From NCBI GenBank assembly GCA_946496115.1, contig CAMMFK010000073.1:1-6050 (forward strand): a stretch of 6,050 nt of DNA. Reading direction: 5' to 3'. The stretch comes from an uncultured Clostridium sp. Lineage in GTDB: Bacteria; Bacillota; Clostridia; TANB77; CAG-508. Under the pieces are notes generated by a model. The model saw only the letters and a list, made by a program, of their open reading frames with translations, was not told the DNA's origin and searched no databases. Each line of letters opens with the position of its first letter. The first letter of the stretch is position 1. The translations under genes and the position numbers were made by a program. This document shows positions 1-5,073 of this stretch, in pieces.

Positions 1-79
1 ATACGAGTATTATAGCACAAATTAAGTATTATGTAAAGAAAAATGGGCTTTTTTTTGCAAAAACACAACATACAAACTC

Positions 80-108
80 TTGTTTTTTATCTTATTATAT
101 AGTATAAT
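80..108 (+). promoter_or_regulatory. Probable sigma-A promoter upstream of the chimeric uvrA'-DUF2953 ORF
   Basis: A -35-like TTGTTT at 80-85 is followed after 17 bases by a perfect -10 TATAAT at 103-108. Transcription would begin near 115, giving a leader of about 95 bases before the ATG at 211. Because the first codons downstream are those of uvrA, this may originally have been the uvrA promoter. I see no GAAC-N4-GTTC LexA box around it. Seen in sequence; the assignment to uvrA is inference. Confidence 0.6.
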
Positions 109-133
109 ATCAGTGCTATAATTAAAAAATATA

Positions 134-180
134 GAGGGCAAATAATCTGAAAAAGATTTTTAATTACTATGTGTGCCTTC
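134..180 (+). other. Possible folded 5' leader
   Basis: A 7-pair stem (134-140 GAGGGCA with 174-180 TGCCTTC, one G-U pair) encloses a small hairpin (144-148 AATCT with 154-158 AGATT, loop GAAAA). It sits between the promoter and the ribosome binding site. It matches no riboswitch class that I recognise, and stems this short can arise by chance in AT-rich DNA. Confidence 0.25.
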
Positions 181-190
181 GAGCAAAGCT

Positions 191-198
191 AGAAAGGA
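191..198 (+). promoter_or_regulatory. Ribosome binding site deciding the start at 211
   Basis: AGAAAGGA at 191-198 runs directly into an ATG at 199, too close to use. The ATG at 211 lies 12 bases further on, the same arrangement as in ytfJ (AGAAAGGA at 954-961, ATG at 974). The ATG at 211 also begins exactly at the conserved UvrA N-terminus (M-x-DKI-x-IKGA), so 211 is preferred. Confidence 0.65.
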
Positions 199-210
199 AT
201 GAAATTTAAA

Positions 211-273
211 ATGCAAGATAAAATAGTAATAAAGGGAGCAAAAGAGCATAACCTAAAAAACATAAATATAGAA
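211..273 (+). pseudogene. uvrA: 5' remnant of uvrA (first 21 codons)
   Basis: These codons encode MQDKIVIKGAKEHNLKNINI plus E, matching the invariant start of excinuclease ABC subunit A (M-x-DKI-x-I-x-GA-x-x-HNLKNI-x-x-x). Homology stops abruptly before the P-loop. The hexamer ATAGAA occurs at 268-273 and again at 277-282, so a short-homology deletion is one possible origin of the junction. No other part of uvrA is present in the window. Confidence 0.75.
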
Positions 274-792
274 AACATAGAAGATGCCATAAAAATATTA
301 GATATATTGCTTTATGAAAAAAATGATAAGCTAAAACTAAATTTTCTAGACTACTTAAGTTTTTCAGTAAAATTAAAGCTACTTGCATTTGGAAAGTTGC
401 CAATATTATCAATCAAATTAGACAATAATAAAATAAAAAATATAATGTTGAAACAAATAGATAAAGAAATAAAAAAGCATAAAAACATAGAAGAAGACAA
501 GAAAAAAGCAAAAGAATTATCTAAAAAAATAGTACCACTTATTAACTTGCAAAAAGGCAATTTAAACATAGAAATAGGAACAGAAGATGCTGCTTTCACA
601 GCAATTGCAAGTTCAATTGTAAGTATATTTATTGCAGTAGCTCTTCCATATGTAGCAGATGTAGAAAAATACAAAAACTATAATTATAAAATAACTCCAA
701 TTTATTTAAATAAAAATGTATTTTTTTTACAGTTTAGTTGCATAATAACTATAAAATTATTGCATGTTTTTAAAGCAATATGCAAAAGTTAA
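211..792 (+). CDS. Chimeric protein: UvrA N-terminal leader fused to a truncated DUF2953 (YtfI-like) protein
   Basis: The product is 193 residues. Residues 1-21 (MQDKIVIKGAKEHNLKNINI then E) are the conserved opening of UvrA, but the following IPRDKL and Walker A (GLSGSGKS) segments are absent. From about residue 25 it reads as DUF2953: a basic region with FGKLPILSIKL (60-70), a Lys/Glu-rich linker (75-107), the family signature GTEDAAFTAI (123-132) starting a hydrophobic segment (129-147), YKITPIY (159-165) and CIITIKLLHVFKAI (177-190). Family members normally begin with a membrane helix and often carry a basic Arg-rich tail after the last motif; both are missing here. DUF2953 genes lie beside ytfJ in Bacillus (ytfI) and Clostridia, and ytfJ follows here, which supports the call. 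Function of the family is unknown, probably sporulation- or membrane-associated. It may be a pseudogene kept open by chance. An 8-T run at 721-728 lies within the 3' part. Confidence 0.65.
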   Translation: MQDKIVIKGAKEHNLKNINIENIEDAIKILDILLYEKNDKLKLNFLDYLSFSVKLKLLAFGKLPILSIKLDNNKIKNIMLKQIDKEIKKHKNIEEDKKKAKELSKKIVPLINLQKGNLNIEIGTEDAAFTAIASSIVSIFIAVALPYVADVEKYKNYNYKITPIYLNKNVFFLQFSCIITIKLLHVFKAICKS

Positions 793-806
793 AAAGATTT
801 GACTAA

Positions 807-927
807 ACTTCAATATACATTCTTTCACATTTCACTTCGCGGTTCGCTACGCTCAGCGCTCGCACGTTACGCTTCGCTCCTACGTCGCCTACGCTCGCTT
901 GAAATGCTCAAGAAAATATATTGAAGT
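807..927. repeat. GC-rich imperfect palindromic element between DUF2953 and ytfJ
   Basis: Perfect 11-bp arms ACTTCAATATA (807-817) and TATATTGAAGT (917-927) enclose further paired blocks at equal spacing: 820-824 TTCTT with 910-914 AAGAA, and 828-834 CATTTCA with 900-906 TGAAATG. The core (835-899) is about 65 percent G+C, made of overlapping CGCT, ACGCTC and TTCGCT words, within otherwise very AT-rich DNA. No ORF is evident in it and no clear target-site duplication flanks it. This looks like a REP- or MITE-like non-autonomous element that folds into a long hairpin; it may also terminate or attenuate transcription into ytfJ. The class is inferred; the structure is seen. Confidence 0.7.
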
Positions 928-973
928 GATACTCAAAACTATTAACAATAACAAGAAAGGAACGTGATTAAAA

Positions 974-1546
974 ATGAGTGAATATCCAATTGAAGGATTA
1001 ATGAATACTGCAATGAACAGTATTAAAGAAATGGTTGATGTTAATACAATTGTTGGTGATCCAATTCAAACATCAAATAATGTGGTAATTATACCAATAT
1101 CTAAAGTAAATTTTGGATTTGCAGCAGGTGGAAGTGAATTTAATGGAAAGACAAAAGATTCTGCCAAAAAAGAGCAAGAAATGCCAAAAGAAAGACTACC
1201 ATTTGGAGGAGGTTCAGGAGCAGGAGTTAGCATATCTCCAATAGCATTTATTGTTGTACAAGCAAGTGGAGTTAAGCTTTTACCAGTAGAACATTCATCA
1301 TCTGTTGATAAATTGCTTGATTTAGTGCCAGATTTAGCAGACAAATTAAGTGAAATGCTAGGAAAAACAATGAATGGAATAAAGCTTAATAAGATACAAA
1401 AGGAAGCAATGAAAGATGGAAAAAATAGTGAGGTAAAAATAACAACTACACCGGCAGGAACTACAACAGAAGTAAAACAAAGACCAAGTAGCAATATGAA
1501 TACAGAACCTACTTATGATATAGAATACGATGAAACAGATATGTAA
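974..1546 (+). CDS. ytfJ: Sporulation protein YtfJ/GerW family
   Basis: The 190-residue product has the family layout: an N-terminal segment beginning PIEGLMNTAMNSIKEMVDVN (5-24), VGDPI (27-31), VVIIPISKVNFGFAAGGSEF (37-56), a Gly-rich loop PFGGGSGAGVSISPIAF (76-92), then VVQASGVKLLPV (94-105) and a closing helix to about 130. In Bacillus, YtfJ (GerW) is made in the forespore and is linked to germination. The charged, low-complexity tail (about 131-190), ending in acidic Tyr/Asp-rich residues, makes it longer than Bacillus YtfJ, which is about 150 residues. AGAAAGGA at 954-961 supports the ATG at 974. It follows a DUF2953 gene, the ytfI-ytfJ order. I could not identify a convincing promoter directly upstream; the GC-rich hairpin fills much of the gap. 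Confidence 0.93.
   Translation: MSEYPIEGLMNTAMNSIKEMVDVNTIVGDPIQTSNNVVIIPISKVNFGFAAGGSEFNGKTKDSAKKEQEMPKERLPFGGGSGAGVSISPIAFIVVQASGVKLLPVEHSSSVDKLLDLVPDLADKLSEMLGKTMNGIKLNKIQKEAMKDGKNSEVKITTTPAGTTTEVKQRPSSNMNTEPTYDIEYDETDM
1376..1390 (+). repeat. 15-bp direct repeat, copy 1 (inside ytfJ tail)
   Basis: GGAATAAAGCTTAAT occurs here and again at 1829-1843, both in frame as Gly-Ile-Lys-Leu-Asn. A second shared word AGATGGAAAA follows at 1414-1423 and at 1849-1858. This may reflect partial duplication of the ytfJ 3' end or chance in AT-rich DNA. Confidence 0.4.
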
Positions 1547-1553
1547 AAAAAGC

Positions 1554-1587
1554 AAATAGAGCAGATTTATAATATTCTGTTCTATTT
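1554..1587 (+). terminator. Hairpin terminator-like structure after ytfJ
   Basis: A 12-pair stem (1554-1565 AAATAGAGCAGA with 1576-1587 TCTGTTCTATTT, one G-U pair) and a 10-base loop starts 7 bases after the ytfJ stop. The downstream stretch is CTGCTATTGC rather than a T-run, so intrinsic termination may be weak. The A-run just before the stem could instead serve as the U-tract for transcription on the opposite strand. Confidence 0.45.
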
Positions 1588-1611
1588 CTGCTATTGCAAT
1601 TTATAATATAA

Positions 1612-1707
1612 AATTGTACAATTAATGAAAGCTCATATATAACAGCTCAAGGCATTGTAATAGATGGTGGTTCAACATTACCAGAAACAATGACAATGGG
1701 TGTGTAA
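1612..1707 (+). pseudogene. C-terminal remnant of a short-chain dehydrogenase/reductase
   Basis: The open frame reads NCTINESSYITAQGIVIDGG then STLPETMTMGV and a stop at 1705-1707. SSYIT-x-Q-x-IV-x-DGG is the characteristic C-terminal end of SDR-family enzymes such as FabG-type ketoacyl reductases, where it forms the last beta strand. There is an in-frame stop immediately upstream (1609-1611), no ATG, no ribosome binding site, and none of the Rossmann TGxxxGxG or YxxxK motifs. Only about 30 residues of a roughly 250-residue enzyme remain, so this is a dead 3' fragment. In the family the final Gly usually follows IV-x-x at the same position (GQ rather than AQ), a sign of decay. Confidence 0.65.
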
Positions 1708-1751
1708 TTTAAAATAATAAATTTATAACTGTTTAGCTTTGAACAAAGAAA

Positions 1752-1766
1752 GAATGAATGAATGAA
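1752..1766 (+). repeat. Short GAAT tandem repeat
   Basis: GAATGAATGAATGAA: three and three-quarter copies of a tetranucleotide, lying between the two gene remnants. It is too short to say more than that it is slippage-prone. Confidence 0.5.
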
Positions 1767-1909
1767 AAGGAACTTTAACAGGAGCAAATTATGTCAAAAA
1801 TTCTAATTTATGTAATAAATTAGACTTAGGAATAAAGCTTAATTCTGAAGATGGAAAAGGTACAGAAGTGAAAATAATATTTCCAATTAATAGTATGACT
1901 GAAATGTAA
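1766..1909 (+). pseudogene. Probable C-terminal remnant of a sensor histidine kinase ATPase domain
   Basis: The frame ending at the stop 1907-1909 reads, after an in-frame stop at 1763-1765, KGTLTGANYVKNSNLCNKLD, then LGIKLNSEDGKGTEVKIIFP and INSMTEM. LCNKL-x-x-x-I-x-x-x-S-x-x-GKGTEV-x-IIFP is the typical last helix, strand pair and terminus of HATPase_c domains, starting just after the G2-box glycines. The H-box, N-box and G1 box are missing and no start fits. An ATG at 1791 with AGGAG upstream lies in another frame and stops after 10 codons. The segment also shares a 15-base word and residue pattern with the ytfJ tail, so a decayed ytfJ duplicate is an alternative. Confidence 0.5.
1829..1843 (+). 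repeat. 15-bp direct repeat, copy 2 (inside kinase-like remnant)
   Basis: Identical to 1376-1390 (GGAATAAAGCTTAAT) and in the same coding frame sense. The shared AGATGGAAAA word follows 5 bases downstream here, versus 23 bases downstream in ytfJ. Confidence 0.4.
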
Positions 1910-1973
1910 TTTCATTAATTAAAATTTTCATTGTAAAATATAAACTAAGCCATGTAAAACGTATTATAGCTTA

Positions 1974-2003
1974 TTGACATTTTTGATGTAATGATTATAT
2001 AAT
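1974..2003 (+). promoter_or_regulatory. Sigma-A promoter of ppaC
   Basis: Consensus TTGACA at 1974-1979 and TATAAT at 1998-2003 are separated by 18 bases. Transcription would start near 2010 and give a leader of about 70 bases to the ATG at 2079, with AGAAAGGA at 2064-2071 as ribosome binding site. No strong hairpin is evident in this leader. Near-perfect boxes fit constitutive expression of a housekeeping enzyme. Confidence 0.75.
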
Positions 2004-2078
2004 AAGGACATAATTAAAGTAATGAAAGTAAAATGAATAAGGTAATTCGTTTAGGTCTTTCACAGAAAGGAATATAAT

Positions 2079-3008
2079 ATGGAAAATAAAGTAATAGTTA
2101 CAGGACATAAAAATCCAGACACAGATTCAATCTGTTCAAGCATTGTAATGGCTAATTTAGCAAAACATTATGGCGTTGATAGCAAAGCAGTAAGACTAGG
2201 AAATCTTAATAAAGAAACAGAATTTGTATTCAAACACTTAAATATGGAACCTCAAGAATTAATTGAAAAAGTAGAAGAAGGACAAAAGCTAATTTTGGTA
2301 GACCACAATGAGAAAGGTCAAAGTATAGAAGGTAGAGAAAACGCTAAAGTACTAGCAGTTATTGATCACCACAGAATAGCAGACTTTGAAACAAATGAAC
2401 CTCTATATTACTTAGCAAAACCTTATGGATGTACAGCTACAATTCTTTTTGAAGAATATAAAAATGCAGGATTAGAAATAGACAAAACTATGGGAACATT
2501 AATGCTAAGTGCAATTGTATCAGATACATTATTATTAAAATCTCCTACATGCACAGAAAAAGATGAAAAAGCAGTTGAAGAACTTGAAAATATTACAGGC
2601 TTAAAGGCAAGTGAATATGGATTAGAAATGCTAAAAGCAGGAACTGACTTAAGTACATATTCAAGCCAAGAAGTTATTAATTTAGATGCAAAAGAATTTG
2701 AAAAGAATGGAAAAAAAGTAATTATTGCACAAGTTAATACAGCAGATATTAACGATGTTTTCTCAAGAAGAGAAGAAATAGAGTTTGCAATGGAAAAAGA
2801 AATTGCTGAAAAGAAAATTGACCTATTTATATTTGTAATAACAGACATCATAAATACTAACTCTAAAATTATTGCTCTCGGTGCAGAAAAAGAACTTACA
2901 GAAAAAGCATTCAATAAAAAACTAGATGAGTTAGATTCAATGATGCTAGAAGGTGTTGTTTCAAGAAAGAAACAAATAGCACCACAAATATTAGAAGTAA
3001 TTGATTAA
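2079..3008 (+). CDS. ppaC: Manganese-dependent inorganic pyrophosphatase (family II, DHH/DHHA2)
   Basis: The 309-residue cytoplasmic enzyme hydrolyses pyrophosphate to two phosphates, pulling biosynthetic reactions forward. All signature motifs of the family are visible: GHKNPDTDSI (9-18; metal ligands H10, D14, D16), LVDHNE (73-78; D75), the DHH motif VIDHHR (94-99; H97, H98), SDTLLLKSPT (148-157; D149), K205 in NLDAKEF, and SRKKQIAP (295-302) of the C-terminal DHHA2 domain, which binds the substrate. Length equals the usual family length of about 309, and there is no CBS-domain insert of the nucleotide-regulated subtype. It has its own promoter and a strong terminator, so it is a monocistronic unit. 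Nothing is missing or unusual. Confidence 0.97.
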   Translation: MENKVIVTGHKNPDTDSICSSIVMANLAKHYGVDSKAVRLGNLNKETEFVFKHLNMEPQELIEKVEEGQKLILVDHNEKGQSIEGRENAKVLAVIDHHRIADFETNEPLYYLAKPYGCTATILFEEYKNAGLEIDKTMGTLMLSAIVSDTLLLKSPTCTEKDEKAVEELENITGLKASEYGLEMLKAGTDLSTYSSQEVINLDAKEFEKNGKKVIIAQVNTADINDVFSRREEIEFAMEKEIAEKKIDLFIFVITDIINTNSKIIALGAEKELTEKAFNKKLDELDSMMLEGVVSRKKQIAPQILEVID

Positions 3009-3017
3009 ATAATTTAT

Positions 3018-3062
3018 AAGCGACCATATATATATGAGAAAAATATATATGATCGCTTTTCT
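3018..3062 (+). terminator. Rho-independent terminator of ppaC
   Basis: The stem 3018-3033 pairs with 3043-3058 (AAGCGA...TCGCTT base, AT-repeat upper part, one C-A mismatch at 3024/3052) around loop ATGAGAAAA, and runs into TTTTCT and further T-rich DNA. It begins 10 bases after the ppaC stop. Confidence 0.85.
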
Positions 3063-3088
3063 AATTTTAAAATTTTTTTCAAAACCAC

Positions 3089-3117
3089 TTGACATACCAT
3101 AAAATACCATATATAAT
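3089..3117 (+). promoter_or_regulatory. Consensus sigma-A promoter of the MucBP gene
   Basis: TTGACA at 3089-3094 and TATAAT at 3112-3117 are separated by exactly 17 bases, a perfect match to consensus in both boxes. Transcription would start near 3124, leaving a leader of about 107 bases before the ATG at 3231. Confidence 0.8.
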
Positions 3118-3123
3118 AATTCC

Positions 3124-3180
3124 ACAATTTGTTATTCAAATTGTTTCATTCTTAAAAACAATAATCAATCAGATTATTGT
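3124..3180 (+). promoter_or_regulatory. Leader with two hairpins upstream of the MucBP gene
   Basis: Hairpin 1 pairs 3124-3130 ACAATTT with 3138-3144 AAATTGT (loop of 7), right at the predicted transcript start. Hairpin 2 pairs 3158-3166 ACAATAATC with 3172-3180 GATTATTGT (perfect 9 bp, loop AATCA). Hairpin 1 could stabilise the 5' end or be an operator dyad; hairpin 2 could be an operator or mRNA structure. The palindromes are seen; the roles are inferred. Confidence 0.4.
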
Positions 3181-3215
3181 AATTTCCACTTAACTTTTTA
3201 AAATTTTATATTTAG

Positions 3216-3223
3216 AGGAGGTG
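3216..3223 (+). promoter_or_regulatory. Strong ribosome binding site deciding the start at 3231
   Basis: AGGAGGTG at 3216-3223 is almost a full anti-16S match. A TTG at 3225 is only one base away and cannot be used; the ATG at 3231, 7 bases downstream, is correctly spaced, shortening the protein by two residues. Confidence 0.85.
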
Positions 3224-3230
3224 CTTGCCT

Positions 3231-4967
3231 ATGCACAAAATTTCTAAACTAAAGATTATTTTTTGTGCTTGTGTTATTTTAGTGGCAACAATTTTAATTT
3301 ACATGCAAATGAATAGTACTAATGTAACCATAAGTAAAAAACAAGTACAATCAGAAGCAGACAAAGTTGCTATACAAGCAAAATCTACAAAAGATTGCAA
3401 TGTGAAATTGTATCAAAAAGCAAAAGAAGAAAATGAATTTACAGAAGTAAAATCAGAAGAAAAACAGGGCTTTTTAAGCACAACAAATACTTTTGAAATA
3501 GAAACTAAAGACAAAGCTAATCCAAATAATGTTACAAATATTAAATCAGTAGTAACTGACAACTATATAATTATTAGTTTTACACCAGCAAAGGATGAAG
3601 CAACATTATATGAATATTATATAGAAACTGAGGATAAAACTAATGACACAAGTGTAGATAATAAAGAAGATGCCCAAAGCAACAAATCCAATATTACTCA
3701 AATATACAGTGATTATGGTATAAAGGGATACAACTACATTGTTGACAATAGCAAAGAAACAGAAGCAGGATTTAATGTTAACAAAACAAATGATGAACCA
3801 ATTTTGTTTACAGGTATTGAATGGAATAAGGACTATTATTTACACATTAGAGCAATAGACAATAGTGGTAATTATTCAGAAAATCTTACATATAAAATAG
3901 ATTTACCTTCAAAAGGTGTAATGTTAAAATATGTAGATTTAAATACAAATTCAGAAATTTCTCCTGAGGAAACTATTATAGGAACAGTAAACGAAAAATA
4001 TAATATAAATTCATTTAATAAGAATATAAGTGGTTTCAAATTAGTTGGTATTGATGGTGAAACAGAAGGAGTGCTTAAGAAAGAGAGAATTAATGTGAAA
4101 TACAATTATGCAAAAAATGCAAGTATTAAAATAAAATATGTAGATACCTTGGGTAATAATATACTAGAACCTAAAATTATTGAAGGGTATGAAGGAAAAG
4201 AATATAGTATTTATCCTAAAGATATTAAAGGATATGTATGTGAGGTACAGAATTTAAGTGGTAAAATGACTGTTGGAGTGGAAGAGAGAGTTTTTACATA
4301 TAATAAGCTTGGAACAGTAAATGCTTTATATGTAAATGAAATTACAGGTGAAAGTATAGCAAACGATGTTGTTATAACAGATATTTACGGAAATTCTTAT
4401 AAAACAGAAGAAAAAGTAATTCCTGGGTACGAGTTATCTAAAGTTGATGGCGAAACGGAAGGCACAATTAATTCAGATAATACTAAAGTAACTTATTACT
4501 ACAAAAAACAAGTAAGTATGGTAGTTAAACATGTTGATATGGAAACAAATAAACTATTGGACGAAGAAGTAATAAGTGGTTTGGAAGGAGACAAAGTAGA
4601 AGTAGAGTCAAAGAGCTTTGATGGATATGTTCTAAATATTGCAGAAGATAAAGATACAATTAATAGTGCAAATGACTTAATAAAAGATGCATTAGAAAAT
4701 TACGAAAGTGAAAAAATAATTGATAATTCAAAACTGGAAGAAGAGAAAAGCTTTTATAATAGTAAAGACGACAAGTATAATTTAGATAGCAATTTGAAAA
4801 ATACTGATATTGTAGATGAAATAATATCTGACGATTATGAAGAAAATAGTGAGATTACAGAAGATGAGACTGATAATAAACTAGAAGAGAAAAATATCAA
4901 ACAACATTATGATATTGTTTTAGATCCAAATGAAAAAGAATATATCATTTATTATAAGAAAAAATAA
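3231..4967 (+). CDS. Membrane-anchored or secreted MucBP-repeat surface protein with FN3-like region
   Basis: The product is 578 residues. A short basic start (MHKISKLK) and a hydrophobic helix (about 9-27) form a signal peptide or uncleaved anchor. No LPxTG motif or C-terminal membrane helix is present, so attachment, if any, is through the N-terminus. Residues about 98-226 resemble a fibronectin type III domain (VTNIKSVVTDNYIIISF at the start, YYLHIRAIDNSGNYSENLTY at the end). Four MucBP units follow: about 229-294, 298-358, 362-425, and a fourth from 429 whose end (QHYDIVLDPNEKEYIIYYKK) is displaced to 558-577. The first and third carry GxDGETEG or KVDGETEG turns. MucBP domains are associated with mucin or host-glycan binding in lactobacilli and Listeria; adhesion is therefore plausible but unproven. 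Residues about 479-557 are an acidic, Asn/Asp/Glu-rich insertion. It has its own promoter and terminator, hence monocistronic. Confidence 0.85.
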   Translation: MHKISKLKIIFCACVILVATILIYMQMNSTNVTISKKQVQSEADKVAIQAKSTKDCNVKLYQKAKEENEFTEVKSEEKQGFLSTTNTFEIETKDKANPNNVTNIKSVVTDNYIIISFTPAKDEATLYEYYIETEDKTNDTSVDNKEDAQSNKSNITQIYSDYGIKGYNYIVDNSKETEAGFNVNKTNDEPILFTGIEWNKDYYLHIRAIDNSGNYSENLTYKIDLPSKGVMLKYVDLNTNSEISPEETIIGTVNEKYNINSFNKNISGFKLVGIDGETEGVLKKERINVKYNYAKNASIKIKYVDTLGNNILEPKIIEGYEGKEYSIYPKDIKGYVCEVQNLSGKMTVGVEERVFTYNKLGTVNALYVNEITGESIANDVVITDIYGNSYKTEEKVIPGYELSKVDGETEGTINSDNTKVTYYYKKQVSMVVKHVDMETNKLLDEEVISGLEGDKVEVESKSFDGYVLNIAEDKDTINSANDLIKDALENYESEKIIDNSKLEEEKSFYNSKDDKYNLDSNLKNTDIVDEIISDDYEENSEITEDETDNKLEEKNIKQHYDIVLDPNEKEYIIYYKKK

Positions 4968-4988
4968 AAATTAATGATATTGGAAATA

Positions 4989-5048
4989 CTCCACCATATG
5001 TTCTTACGCATTAAAGGCTCTAGAACATATGGTGGAGCTACAATTTTT
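4989..5048. terminator. Bidirectional terminator between convergent genes (16-bp perfect inverted repeat)
   Basis: CTCCACCATATGTTCT (4989-5004) and AGAACATATGGTGGAG (5022-5037) pair perfectly around a 17-base loop. A T5 run (5044-5048) follows on the plus strand; on the minus strand the structure is followed by AT-rich DNA with T-runs (from A-runs at 4961-4970). It lies 21 bases after the MucBP stop and 36 bases after the glycosyltransferase stop, so it can serve both. Confidence 0.75.
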
Positions 5049-5073
5049 AAAATCAAGTCTTATTCAAGTATTA

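Noticed and set aside
35..60. A-run and T-run around TGGGC as a terminator of an upstream gene
   Set aside because: Pairing is almost only A-T with a tiny loop, and no upstream gene is visible in the window.
799..819. TTGACT followed by TATACAT as a ytfJ promoter
   Set aside because: The boxes are only about 10 bases apart, and the left arm of the hairpin element overlaps them.
807..927. CRISPR-like or tandem repeat array in the GC-rich stretch
   Set aside because: The CGCT-type words are irregularly spaced and no repeat-spacer pattern exists; the palindromic arrangement explains it better.
1066..1494. Minus-strand open frame inside ytfJ
   Set aside because: Antisense shadow of a well-conserved gene; no ribosome binding site or recognisable domain.
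1791..1823. ATG with AGGAG upstream, reading MSKILIYVIN then stop
   Set aside because: Only ten codons; it lies in another frame over the kinase-like remnant, which reads better. The apparent binding site encodes the remnant's own residues.
2423..2914. Long minus-strand open frame inside ppaC
   Set aside because: It is antisense to a gene with all family motifs, has a Ser/Ile-rich antisense composition and no binding site.
5000..5031. AGAACATATG and CATATGTTCT arms as LexA (SOS) boxes
   Set aside because: A Gram-positive LexA box needs GAAC and GTTC 4 bases apart; here they are split across the two stem arms, with no gene start nearby.
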